From Flectobacillus longus (GTDB lineage Bacteria; Bacteroidota; Bacteroidia; Cytophagales; Spirosomataceae), in the NCBI RefSeq assembly GCF_030056705.1, contig NZ_JASHIC010000025.1:84001-148000 (forward strand): a stretch of DNA of 64,000 bases. Reading direction: 5' to 3'. The notes under the pieces were generated by a model. It saw only the letters and a program-made list of their open reading frames with translations. It was not told the DNA's origin and made no database searches. This document shows positions 8,747 to 16,657 of the stretch, piece after piece (within the stretch, counting starts at the first letter, position 1; every line of letters begins with the position of its first letter). The translations under genes and the position numbers were made by a program.

Positions 8747-9190
8747 CTATTTAATAGTATTGCTTGTTGCAACCAAATTGGTTGTACATTTTGCAATTAA
8801 AATATCATCTTGGTTACGAATTTCGCCTTCTGCATGAGCGATTTTCTTTCCCATTCTTACAATCTTTGATTTCACACGAACGGTCTCGCCTAGTCGTGCG
8901 CTAAAAAGGTAGTCTACCGAAAGGTTGACTGTGCTATAAAAAACACCATTACCCATCATAAAAACAGTCATACCGATAATATCGTCAAGCATTGTTGCGG
9001 CAATACCGCCATGCAAGATACGAGCAGGGTTTACCATTTCTTCTTTGACTTGGTATTCTATTTCGACACCATGGTCGTGAACTCCTACCAAAATACCGTC
9101 CAGAAATTTAGCCACAGGTGAGATGCTTTTCTCTGCTACACGAGTACCAATATATTCCTTAAAAACCTCTAATGCGTGTTTGTTACTCAT
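8747..9190 (-). CDS. PaaI-family hotdog thioesterase
   Basis: A 147-residue single hotdog domain. 'ARILHGGIAATMLDDIIGM' (about residues 56-74) contains the HGG motif and the Asp expected in PaaI/4-HBA-type acyl-CoA thioesterases, and a second half 'GETVRVKSKIVRMGKK' follows. It would hydrolyse acyl- or aryl-CoA in the cytosol. Its start overlaps the end of the tetR gene by 8 nt, so the two are translationally coupled. The pairing suggests that the regulator senses an acyl or aromatic compound handled by this enzyme (inference). Confidence 0.88.
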   Translation of the reverse strand: MSNKHALEVFKEYIGTRVAEKSISPVAKFLDGILVGVHDHGVEIEYQVKEEMVNPARILHGGIAATMLDDIIGMTVFMMGNGVFYSTVNLSVDYLFSARLGETVRVKSKIVRMGKKIAHAEGEIRNQDDILIAKCTTNLVATSNTIK

Positions 9191-9815
9191 TTTTCTTTTT
9201 AATAAGATTCAACATAAAATCTAGCGACTCCCCAATGAGCTTTTCAAGCTGTATTTCTGGATTTAATTCACAAAATGGATCAAATCGTCCTCTGATATTT
9301 AGTGACACCAAACCGTGTACATAAGACCAGATTGACATAGACAATACATCGATGTCGGCAGGCAAAACAGAGCCTTGTTCAATACACAGTGCCAAGTTTT
9401 TTTGAAGTGCCACAAAATTGTGCATTCCACAATCCCAGCCAGCCTCTTGCTTTTTGAGGGCGTGCATAGGTGCATCCTTAATAAACATCAAGTCGTATAA
9501 CTCAGGATTTTCGAAGGCAAATTTCAAATAGGTTAATCCACGTATACGCAACTGCTCAAAGGCATCTTCGATGGCTTCGACAGGACGAGTCATTTCTGAT
9601 AATTTATCAAAACCTAATTCGTGCACTGCATAAAACAATTCATCTTTGTCTTTATAGTGCAGGTAAATCGTGGCTGGACTATACTCTATTTTGTCCGCAA
9701 TAGCTCGAATAGAAGCCTTATCAAAGCCTTCTTTGATAAAGATTTCTTTGGCAGCTTCCAAAATTCGCTGTTTCAATTCAAGTTTTTCGCGTTCTTTTCT
9801 TTCTAAAATACCCAT
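9183..9815 (-). CDS. TetR/AcrR-family transcriptional regulator
   Basis: A 210-residue repressor with an N-terminal helix-turn-helix near residues 36-58 ('IRAIADKIEYSPATIYLHY', the classic TetR 'ATIYLHYKDKDEL' recognition end) and a variable helical ligand domain. It lies just upstream of a thioesterase gene and the RND efflux operon, all on the minus strand, and probably represses that operon through the dyad at 8421-8441. A second similar dyad at 10599-10617 could extend its regulon. The ligand is unknown. Confidence 0.92.
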   Translation of the reverse strand: MGILERKEREKLELKQRILEAAKEIFIKEGFDKASIRAIADKIEYSPATIYLHYKDKDELFYAVHELGFDKLSEMTRPVEAIEDAFEQLRIRGLTYLKFAFENPELYDLMFIKDAPMHALKKQEAGWDCGMHNFVALQKNLALCIEQGSVLPADIDVLSMSIWSYVHGLVSLNIRGRFDPFCELNPEIQLEKLIGESLDFMLNLIKKKNE

Positions 9816-9887
9816 TTCTTATAAACCAATCTTAGTATGCAAGCAAATTTAAGCAAAGTGTACAGGCATTCCCAACAGGTAGCAAGC

Positions 9888-10310
9888 TTATTTCACTTTT
9901 GTCCACACAGTAGTGCGTCCCAATAAAGATACTCCAACAAACCCTCTGATTTCTAATTCATCAGCTTTCTTGAGTTTCATATTGCATGAATAACTTTTAC
10001 CATTTTTAGGATCATAAATACTTCCCTCCTCCCATGCTTTTCCTGTAAATTCGAAGTTTTTCAAAATAACTAAGCCTAATAAAGGTTGACTACGTAACGA
10101 TGCATCTGGATTGTTTACATCTTTTTTAGCAGCGTCTTTTATCCAAGAAAGTTTCCCAAAATACTTATCCCCTTGCTTAAATATCAAGACCTTTCCATCT
10201 TTACTTTCTGATAACCATTCCCCCAATACCGCGTCTTTTGTGGGGTTTTGAGCCTGTACAATTTGTATAGTATATAACAAGGTGGCAAGAATGAATAATA
10301 GCTTTTTCAT
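9888..10310 (-). CDS. DUF2147 domain secreted protein
   Basis: A 140-residue protein with a cleavable signal peptide (to about residue 20, 'IVQAQ'). The mature part matches DUF2147: 'VLGEWLSESKDGKVLIFK' at its start, 'FEFTGKAWEEGSIYDPKNGKSY' in the middle, and 'LEIRGFVGVSLLGRTTVW' at the end. The domain is a small beta-barrel-like periplasmic or secreted fold common in Bacteroidota and Proteobacteria; its function is not established. It lies 72 nt upstream of tetR on the same strand and may share its transcript. Confidence 0.9.
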   Translation of the reverse strand: MKKLLFILATLLYTIQIVQAQNPTKDAVLGEWLSESKDGKVLIFKQGDKYFGKLSWIKDAAKKDVNNPDASLRSQPLLGLVILKNFEFTGKAWEEGSIYDPKNGKSYSCNMKLKKADELEIRGFVGVSLLGRTTVWTKVK

Positions 10311-10746
10311 GAGTTTGTATGATTATTATTAAAAGGTTTTGTTTTCAAGGCTTGAGATTCGGAAGATTTTGTAATATTTGTATTAAATACTATTAAAACT
10401 ATAGGATAAAAGTACTTATTCGATTTTGATTCAAACTTAAGATGTGATTGAGCTAAACTTAATGATAAAATTCTAACAGTTTGGTAATTCTTACTTATCT
10501 AAACTATTTAAGATTAGCTAGTTCTATTTTTATGAAGTTATAGGTAACCTATAAAGATTAATATTTTACCATCTTTCATTTTAATAACAACGTAAAACTA
10601 ATAAACAGTGTTTAGTAAACAAATTTTTTGATAATATTTTTTTAAAAATCTATGAAAAATCATTTTTTTAAAAAAATTAAACATTTGACTTACAGCACAT
10701 TAATAAAATGCAATTATTATTTAAAGACAATCTAGTAAAATAGTAG
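10311..10746. other. AT-rich divergent intergenic region
   Basis: No coding sequence is evident between the DUF2147 gene (minus) and the comA promoter (plus). It contains the 19-bp dyad at 10599-10617. Confidence 0.6.
10599..10617. promoter_or_regulatory. Second candidate TetR-type operator
   Basis: The sequence TAATAAACA-G-TGTTTAGTA is a dyad with 8 of 9 matched pairs. It shares its core and arms with the site before the efflux operon at 8421-8441. It lies about 130 nt upstream of the comA promoter and 290 nt upstream of the DUF2147 start, so either gene could be its target. Confidence 0.5.
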
Positions 10747-10778
10747 TTTGTGCCATTTGGAAGATATTTCTAATTTTG
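10747..10778 (+). promoter_or_regulatory. Bacteroidota-type promoter of comA
   Basis: TTTG (10747-10750), a 20-nt spacer and TAATTTTG (10771-10778) match the Bacteroidota -33/-7 consensus. Transcription should start near 10785, which rules out the in-frame upstream start at 10748 for the comA product. Confidence 0.7.
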
Positions 10779-10903
10779 CAAAATTGCACGTTCGGAATAC
10801 CTCATTATTCAATCAAAAAGAATTAATTATTCTGAATAAGTGCAACAAGCACAACATTGTTGTTCTGAAAACCAAATATTTAATCCCAGAAATTTCAAAA
10901 AAT

Positions 10904-11668
10904 ATGAATTACCCACTTAACCAGATTCCTGAGAGAACTGAAAAGCCACGTCAAAAAGGTTTGACAATGGTAATGGACAAAGGGCTTAGTCTCAGACAAG
11001 TTGAAGATTTCTTGGAGCTTGGCTCTGGATATACCGATATAGTGAAGTTGGGTTGGGCAACCTCTTTTGTTACACCAAACCTAAAAGATAAATTGGCTTT
11101 ATATAAATCAGCAGGCATCCCAGTGTATTTTGGGGGTACTTTGTTTGAAGCATTTGTGGTAAGAGGTCAGTTTGATGAATACCGTCGTGTTTTGGACCAA
11201 TATGGAATGGAATACGCAGAGGTTTCGGATGGTTCTTTAGAAATGGAACAAGATGACAAATGTGGGTATATCCAAACTTTAGCCAAACAAGTAACTGTTC
11301 TTTCGGAAGTAGGTTCTAAAGACGAAGCTAAAATCATTCCTCCATACAAATGGATCAAATTGATGAAAGCAGAGTTGGAAGCAGGTGCTTGGAAAGTAAT
11401 CGGTGAAGCTCGTGAAGGCGGAAACGTAGGGTTGTTCCGTGCATCAGGCGAGGTTCGTCAGGGCTTGGTAGAAGAAATTTTGACAGAAATTCCTGAAGAA
11501 AAAATCATTTGGGAAGCTCCTCAAAAATCTCAACAAGTTTGGTTTGTGAAGTTGGTTGGTGCTAACGTAAACGTTGGTAACATTGCTCCTCATGAAGTTA
11601 TTTCATTAGAAACTATCCGTTTAGGCTTGAGAGGCGATACTTTCTCTCACTTCTTGGACAAAAAATAA
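10904..11668 (+). CDS. comA: Phosphosulfolactate synthase (ComA family)
   Basis: A 254-residue TIM-barrel protein. ComA joins sulfite to phosphoenolpyruvate to give (2R)-phospho-3-sulfolactate, first step of coenzyme M synthesis in methanogens. Seen motifs: 'KPRQKGLTMVMDKGLS' near the N-terminus, 'DIVKLGWATS', 'YFGGTLFEAF', 'EVSDGS', 'IGEAREGGNVGLF' and 'IWEAPQKSQQVWFVKLVG'. The start at 10904 is chosen because the frame extending to 10748 overlaps a clear promoter and because 254 residues is the family length. The family also includes the plant heat-tolerance protein Hsa32, so activity is not certain. In Bacteroidota a role in sulfonate or sulfonolipid precursor supply is plausible (inference). 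It is monocistronic with a strong terminator. Confidence 0.85.
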   Translation: MNYPLNQIPERTEKPRQKGLTMVMDKGLSLRQVEDFLELGSGYTDIVKLGWATSFVTPNLKDKLALYKSAGIPVYFGGTLFEAFVVRGQFDEYRRVLDQYGMEYAEVSDGSLEMEQDDKCGYIQTLAKQVTVLSEVGSKDEAKIIPPYKWIKLMKAELEAGAWKVIGEAREGGNVGLFRASGEVRQGLVEEILTEIPEEKIIWEAPQKSQQVWFVKLVGANVNVGNIAPHEVISLETIRLGLRGDTFSHFLDKK

Positions 11669-11679
11669 TTAGTATTTCT

Positions 11680-11727
11680 AAAAAGAATGATTGAGTGAAA
11701 ACAACATTCGCTCAGTCATTCTTTTTT
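11680..11727 (+). terminator. Intrinsic terminator after comA
   Basis: A long stem (AAAAGAATGATTGAGTG at 11681-11697 with the near-complement at 11709-11726) ends in TTTTTT. Confidence 0.85.
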
Positions 11728-11778
11728 AATTTTTGATTAAGATTCTCACTATCATACCGTACAAAGGTTACTCTTCTA

Positions 11779-11786
11779 TACTTTTG
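11779..11786 (+). promoter_or_regulatory. Possible -7 box of the dedA gene
   Basis: TACTTTTG fits the Bacteroidota TAnnTTTG box 60 nt before the start at 11846. No good TTTG lies at the expected -33 distance. Confidence 0.4.
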
Positions 11787-11845
11787 TAGTTTACTTTCAC
11801 TATTTACTCCAAGCCTCATTTGGACATTGTAAATCTTCCCAAACA

Positions 11846-12496
11846 ATGGAAATCATTCAATTTGTATTACAACTTCTCAAAGATCCTTTAACTGCCCTCA
11901 CGCAGTTTATCACCGACAACGGTACGCTTACTTATGGTTTGCTGTTCCTAATTGTATTTGCCGAAACAGGTTTGGTAGTTATGCCTTTATTACCAGGCGA
12001 TTCGCTTTTATTTGCGATTGGCGTATTGGCAGCTCCTGCAACAGGTGGTAAAATCGATATTACTTTCGTTATTCCATTGTTGATTGGTGCAGCGCTTTTG
12101 GGCGATAACGTAAATTATTTTGTAGGAAAATATTTGAGTGACTTTGTTAAATCAAAAGATAAAATTCTCTTCTTAAAACGTGAGCACATCGTTAAAACAG
12201 AAGAGTTTTACGAAAAAAATGGTGGTCAAACCGTTATTATGGCTCGTTTTGTACCAATTGTACGTACTGTAGCGCCATTTGTAGCGGGTGCAGGTAGTAT
12301 GAAATATGGTAAATACATTACGTTTTGTGTAGTTGGTGCTATCGTATGGGTAACTTCTATTACTTTGTTGGGATACTTCTTGGGTAACAACGAGTGGGTA
12401 AAACACAACTTCGAAAAAGTAGTACTTGGTATCGTTGGTATTTCAGTATTGCCAATGGTTATTGGTTTCGTAAAAAGTCAATTCAGTCAAAAGTAA
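11846..12496 (+). CDS. DedA/VTT-domain membrane protein
   Basis: A 216-residue inner-membrane protein with about five hydrophobic segments. Family marks: 'FAETGLVVMPLLPGDSLLF' (E/P-G-D motif, about residues 47-65), 'GDNVNYFVGKYL' and the conserved 'ARFVPIVRTVAPFVAGAG' (about 132-149) containing the F-x-x-x-x-R-x-x-x-P pattern. DedA proteins include undecaprenyl-phosphate and phospholipid flippases needed for envelope homeostasis and drug resistance. The substrate here cannot be told. It is flanked by terminators on both sides, so monocistronic. Confidence 0.92.
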   Translation: MEIIQFVLQLLKDPLTALTQFITDNGTLTYGLLFLIVFAETGLVVMPLLPGDSLLFAIGVLAAPATGGKIDITFVIPLLIGAALLGDNVNYFVGKYLSDFVKSKDKILFLKREHIVKTEEFYEKNGGQTVIMARFVPIVRTVAPFVAGAGSMKYGKYITFCVVGAIVWVTSITLLGYFLGNNEWVKHNFEKVVLGIVGISVLPMVIGFVKSQFSQK

Positions 12497-12550
12497 TGTA
12501 TTGAAGACGGCACATTTGTTTTCTTCTTATCATATAAAGTATTATTTCAT

Positions 12551-12586
12551 CAAAGAGGCAAAAGTTTTCGTACTATTGCCTCTTTG
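12551..12586 (+). terminator. Intrinsic terminator after dedA
   Basis: AAAGAGGCAA and TTGCCTCTTT form a 10-bp stem followed by a T-rich tail, ending just before the aroE start. Confidence 0.8.
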
Positions 12587-12600
12587 TTTATTTTTACGCT

Positions 12601-13356
12601 ATGAAAAATTTATTTGGTCTTATTGGTTTTCCTTTGGGGCATTCGTTCTCAAAAGGATATTTTACGGAGAAATTCGAAAAAATTGGTCTTTCTCAGACAC
12701 ATACGTATGAGAAATTTGAGCTCGAAAATATTGAAGATTTTCCAGCATTACTTCAATCACATGCAGGGGAACTAAAAGGCTTAAATGTGACGATTCCTCA
12801 CAAACAAAACGTGATGGCTTATCTTGATGAAATAGATCCAGCGGCTAGTAAAATTGGTGCTGTAAATACCATCAAGTTTTTGGAGAATGGAAAAATCAAG
12901 GGCTTTAATACTGATTACTGGGGCTTTAGATGGACACTTGAAAAATGGGATGCTTTCAATGAAATTGCACCTAAAAAAGCATTAATACTCGGAAAAGGTG
13001 GCGCAGCTAAAGCCATTATTGTCGCCTTAGAAGATTTGGGATTGGAGGTGCAACTAGTTTCTCGTACCAAAGAAAGTGATACTATCACCTACGAAGAACT
13101 TACGCCAGAGGTAATGTCTGAGCACTTATTTATTGTCAATACTACACCGCTAGGAATGTATCCAAAAGTAGAGAATTGCCCCGCTATTCCTTACGAATTA
13201 TTGAGTGGAAAGCATTTACTATATGATATTGTGTATAACCCACTCGAAACTTTATTTTTGAAAAAAGGTACTGAAGCTGGCGTGCGTAGTGTTCACTTCG
13301 GACTAGAAATGCTACATGGACAAGCCGAAAAAGCTTGGGAGATTTGGAATAGCTAG
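12601..13356 (+). CDS. aroE: Shikimate dehydrogenase
   Basis: A 251-residue enzyme reducing 3-dehydroshikimate with NADPH in the shikimate pathway. Substrate-binding motifs are intact: 'GHSFSK' (13-18), 'GLNVTIPHK' with catalytic Lys68, 'GAVNTI' (Asn89) and 'GFNTDYWGF' with catalytic Asp105. The Rossmann glycine motif 'LGKGGAAKAI' is near residue 131, and the C-terminal 'FGLEMLHGQAEKAWEIW' is typical of AroE. Length is slightly short, as usual in Bacteroidota. It is not in an aro operon; the terminator of dedA sits just before it. Confidence 0.96.
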   Translation: MKNLFGLIGFPLGHSFSKGYFTEKFEKIGLSQTHTYEKFELENIEDFPALLQSHAGELKGLNVTIPHKQNVMAYLDEIDPAASKIGAVNTIKFLENGKIKGFNTDYWGFRWTLEKWDAFNEIAPKKALILGKGGAAKAIIVALEDLGLEVQLVSRTKESDTITYEELTPEVMSEHLFIVNTTPLGMYPKVENCPAIPYELLSGKHLLYDIVYNPLETLFLKKGTEAGVRSVHFGLEMLHGQAEKAWEIWNS

Positions 13357-13360
13357 ATAC

Positions 13361-13442
13361 GATTTCGGATTGGGGATTTTTGATTTTGAATTGAATTGTA
13401 TAAAAGTTTAAATCCGAAATCAAAAATCCCACATCCGAAATC
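13361..13442. repeat. 26-bp imperfect inverted repeat between aroE and ribD
   Basis: The arms at 13361-13386 and 13417-13442 are complementary at about 24 of 26 positions (GATTTCGGAT... with ...ATCCGAAATC). The repeat fills the whole gap between the convergent genes and contains ATCCGAAAT units in both orientations. It may act as a bidirectional terminator or be a dispersed palindromic element. Confidence 0.75.
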
Positions 13443-13446
13443 AATT

Positions 13447-14505
13447 TTATTGCTCAATCGAATACCTCCACAAACTATTATCGCCTATTTCTTTTCTATC
13501 TATTAAGCCTTCTGTTAGTGTTGGTGCCATGATACCCGCTCCTATTGCTTGCGGACTAATCCAGCGATATGCTTCATCCCATAGTCCAGCATCGATACAG
13601 GATTGTAGTAATGCTGTGCCTCCTTCGACAATGACCGACTGAATTTTTCGTTGGTATAAATCATCTAAAATCATCGGAAGCCAAGAGTTTTCTGCCTCCA
13701 TTTGGACATAAGAAATATGCCCTTTTTGTTCTGACTTAATGGAATTATAGCAAATTGTAGGCGTTGTTCCTGCATAAATAGCCGAATCCTCCGCTACTTG
13801 TAAATGTTTATCAATCAACACTCTTATCGGATTCTTACCCGTCCAAAAACGTGTATTTAGTGAAGGGTTATCATATTGTGCCGTTCGTGTGCCCACCATA
13901 ATAGCATCCTCCTCCGAGCGCAATTGATGTGTCCAACGTCTGGATAAGGCATTGGAAATTTGAACCGCTTGGAAATTGGGTAAGGCTATTTTACCATCGG
14001 TCGATTCTGCCCATTTGAGAATAATATAAGGTCGTTTTTTTTCGAAAAAGGTAAAAAAACGGCGATTCAACACACGTCCTTTTTCTTCTAAAACACCCGA
14101 TATGACTTCAATTCCTGCATCTCTCAATTTCTGAATACCTTTTCCTGCTACCAAAGGGTTGGGATCATCGTTACAGATATACACTCGACGTACTTGATGT
14201 TTGACCAATAAATCGGCGCAAGGAGGTGTTTTACCAAAATGCGAACAAGGTTCGAGCGTCACAAACACATCGGATTCGGGCAAAAGGTTTTGGTCTTTTA
14301 CATCTGCTACCGCATTGACTTCGGCATGCCAATGCCCATAGCGTTGATGCCAACCTTCGCCAATTATTTTTCCTTGATGTACAATTACGCATCCTACCAT
14401 GGGGTTCGGAGATACATTTCCTGCTCCCAATTGGGCTAGGTCAAGGGCACGTTGCATGAAGGCATTTATTTGAGTATCGCTCAAAACATGATTATTCTTC
14501 GACAT
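13447..14505 (-). CDS. ribD: Bifunctional riboflavin deaminase/reductase
   Basis: A 352-residue protein with an N-terminal cytidine-deaminase-like domain (zinc ligands in 'HAEVNAV' and 'EPCSHFGKTPPCADLL', about residues 54-100) and a C-terminal RibD reductase domain beginning near 150 ('RPYIILKWAESTDGKIA'). It converts diaminohydroxyphosphoribosylaminopyrimidine to 5-amino-6-ribitylamino-uracil phosphate in riboflavin synthesis. It is divergent from prmC and not clustered with other rib genes. Confidence 0.95.
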   Translation of the reverse strand: MSKNNHVLSDTQINAFMQRALDLAQLGAGNVSPNPMVGCVIVHQGKIIGEGWHQRYGHWHAEVNAVADVKDQNLLPESDVFVTLEPCSHFGKTPPCADLLVKHQVRRVYICNDDPNPLVAGKGIQKLRDAGIEVISGVLEEKGRVLNRRFFTFFEKKRPYIILKWAESTDGKIALPNFQAVQISNALSRRWTHQLRSEEDAIMVGTRTAQYDNPSLNTRFWTGKNPIRVLIDKHLQVAEDSAIYAGTTPTICYNSIKSEQKGHISYVQMEAENSWLPMILDDLYQRKIQSVIVEGGTALLQSCIDAGLWDEAYRWISPQAIGAGIMAPTLTEGLIDRKEIGDNSLWRYSIEQ

Positions 14506-14633
14506 TTCTGTAATTTTGTATATTCATCAGTGAAAAAGAAAAGCACTCGTATAGGCTAACGACATAAAAAACATCTTTGCTTTTATCTAAAGTAAAAAAC
14601 CTATATCCAATCGCTTAAAATTTATTATTCTCC

Positions 14634-15485
14634 ATGACTCAATCATCCAAGCAACTATTTGCGGATTTGGTAGCCGAAATTACGGCAGTTTACTCAGAAA
14701 ACGAAGCAAAAAGCATGGTCTATCTTTTGCTTGATACACTTGTGGGTCTTTCAAAAACAGACATACTTGTCGACAAGCCTGTAAACATTAATATAGATTT
14801 TGCCCCACTTGTGGCTCGTATCAAGTCCTTCGAGCCAATACAGTATGTACTAGGCGTTGGTGATTTTTATGGAAGACTTTTTCACGTTAGTCCATCAACT
14901 CTTATTCCTCGACCCGAAACTGAGGAACTTATAGAACCTATCGTTACCTTTGCCCAAAATTTAGGGTACCCAACTACTATACTTGATATTGGTACTGGGA
15001 CAGGATGTATTGCCATTACAATTGCTTGTGAAATACAAAATGGCGCTGTTATTGCTTATGATATTTCGGAAGAAGCACTGAGCGTTGCCAAGCAAAATAA
15101 TGAACGCCACCAAGCAGGTGTTCAATTTGTTCAGAAGGATATTTTGACTTACCAACACGAAAAATCAGAGCAACTTTTTGATATAATTGTAAGCAATCCA
15201 CCTTATGTGACACATCGGGAAAAAGATGAAATGGAGGCTAATGTACTCGACTATGAGCCACATTTAGCACTTTTTGTAGAAAATGACAATCCTTTGATTT
15301 TTTATAAAGCCATTGCCAATTATGCCTCTTTGAATTTGGCAAACAATGGTTTTTTTATAGTAGAAATCAACCAGTACTTAGGCGCGGAAACAGCCCAAGT
15401 TTTTGAAGAGAAAGGATTCGTAGAGATAGAAATTATCAAGGATATGTTTGGGAGAGAAAGATTTATCAAAGGAAGAAAACAATAA
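14634..15485 (+). CDS. prmC: Release factor glutamine N5-methyltransferase
   Basis: A 283-residue class I SAM methyltransferase that methylates the Gln of the GGQ motif in RF1 and RF2. The SAM motif 'ILDIGTGTGCIAITIA' (about residues 115-130) and the catalytic 'VSNPPYV' (about 186-192) are intact. The substrate-loop motif 'LIPRPETEEL' precedes the SAM motif, as in PrmC and unlike PrmB. It is divergent from ribD, with a 128-nt gap between the starts. Confidence 0.95.
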   Translation: MTQSSKQLFADLVAEITAVYSENEAKSMVYLLLDTLVGLSKTDILVDKPVNINIDFAPLVARIKSFEPIQYVLGVGDFYGRLFHVSPSTLIPRPETEELIEPIVTFAQNLGYPTTILDIGTGTGCIAITIACEIQNGAVIAYDISEEALSVAKQNNERHQAGVQFVQKDILTYQHEKSEQLFDIIVSNPPYVTHREKDEMEANVLDYEPHLALFVENDNPLIFYKAIANYASLNLANNGFFIVEINQYLGAETAQVFEEKGFVEIEIIKDMFGRERFIKGRKQ

Positions 15486-15628
15486 CAGTGAAATTTATCC
15501 ATTTTCTGATTATTCAAATGGGTTAATTCTCTTCTTTATTGTACATTTATTAATAACATATCATACCATCTTTAACGAAAGCATTGCCCTGTATTTTACC
15601 TATCACACAACTTGAACTTTAAAGATTT

Positions 15629-16579
15629 ATGTCTGAACATTACAACCTTACTGTTTCGATTATCATTCCTTGTTTTAATGAGGAGCAGGTGATTATGTAC
15701 ACTTATGAGCGAGTGTCTAAAACCATGCAATCTTTTGGGCATAAAGGCTATGAAATCATTTTTATCAACGATGGCAGTCGTGATCGTACGTTATCTATTC
15801 TGAAAGAAATTGCTCAGAAAGATGCTAACGTCAAAATTATTGGATTTTCTCGAAACTTTGGTCACCAGCCTGCTGTAACCGCAGGGATCCAAGCTTGTAC
15901 AGGCGATGTAGCCATTATTATTGATGCCGATTTGCAAGACCCTCCAGAGTTGTTTCCAGATATGATAAAAATGCACCTCGAACAAAATGCCAATGTGGTG
16001 TATGGGATGCGTGAAAAACGTAAGGGTGAAACGTTCTTCAAAAAAATTACGGCACGTATGTTTTATCGTACCATCAATTTCCTATCAGATACTCCTTTAC
16101 CTGTGGATACTGGTGATTTTAGATTAATCGATAAGCACGTTATTGAAGCATTTAAAGCTTTTCCAGAAAAGAACAAATATATTAGAGGACTCATTTCATG
16201 GATTGGTTTCAAGCAAGTACCAATCATGTATGTGCGTGAAGAAAGATTTGCAGGAGAAACAAAATATCCTCTTTCTAAAATGCTCAAATTTGCCTCTACA
16301 AGTTTGTTGTATTTCAGTAAAAAACCTCTCAAACTCGCTCTGGGTTTAGGAAGTCTTAGCTTGATTGTAGGATTAGCTTTAGGAGTTTGGGTTCTTACAG
16401 GACTTATTTTCAGGCCCGAAACCTTAGTGCCAGGTTGGGCATCAACAGTGATTGCAGTTATCTTCTTTGGAGGTGTTCAATTACTTACGATAGGTGTTTT
16501 AGGAGAATATTTGGGTAATATGTTTGAAGAAATCAAAAACAGACCAGAATATATCATTTACGAAAAAGTAAATTTTTAA
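15629..16579 (+). CDS. GT2 glycosyltransferase, polyprenyl-phosphate type (GtrB/DPM1-like)
   Basis: A 316-residue family 2 glycosyltransferase with N-terminal GT-A domain ('IIPCFNEE', 'INDGSRDRT', the DxD-like 'DADLQDPPEL', then 'GDFRLIDKHV') and two C-terminal membrane helices (about 235-260 and 270-295) ending 'LGEYLGNMFEEIKNRPEYI'. This architecture transfers a sugar from a nucleotide donor to undecaprenyl phosphate. The product could feed a GT-C enzyme such as the GT39-like protein encoded convergently next to it, a functional link that is inference. Confidence 0.9.
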   Translation: MSEHYNLTVSIIIPCFNEEQVIMYTYERVSKTMQSFGHKGYEIIFINDGSRDRTLSILKEIAQKDANVKIIGFSRNFGHQPAVTAGIQACTGDVAIIIDADLQDPPELFPDMIKMHLEQNANVVYGMREKRKGETFFKKITARMFYRTINFLSDTPLPVDTGDFRLIDKHVIEAFKAFPEKNKYIRGLISWIGFKQVPIMYVREERFAGETKYPLSKMLKFASTSLLYFSKKPLKLALGLGSLSLIVGLALGVWVLTGLIFRPETLVPGWASTVIAVIFFGGVQLLTIGVLGEYLGNMFEEIKNRPEYIIYEKVNF

Positions 16580-16601
16580 TAAAAAGCAAAGGTGAGTATT
16601 T

Positions 16602-16639
16602 CAAAAAAGGCTGATGAATTTGTTCATCAGCCTTTTTTG
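16602..16639. terminator. Bidirectional terminator between GT2 and GT39-like genes
   Basis: AAAAAAGGCTGATGAA and TTCATCAGCCTTTTTT form a 16-bp perfect stem with a short loop, with T runs in both directions, between convergent genes. Confidence 0.88.
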
Positions 16640-16657
16640 TGAAACACCTATGATAAT

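Noticed and set aside
12501..12710. A short plus-strand frame between dedA and aroE
   Set aside because: It spans the dedA terminator and overlaps the aroE start in another frame.
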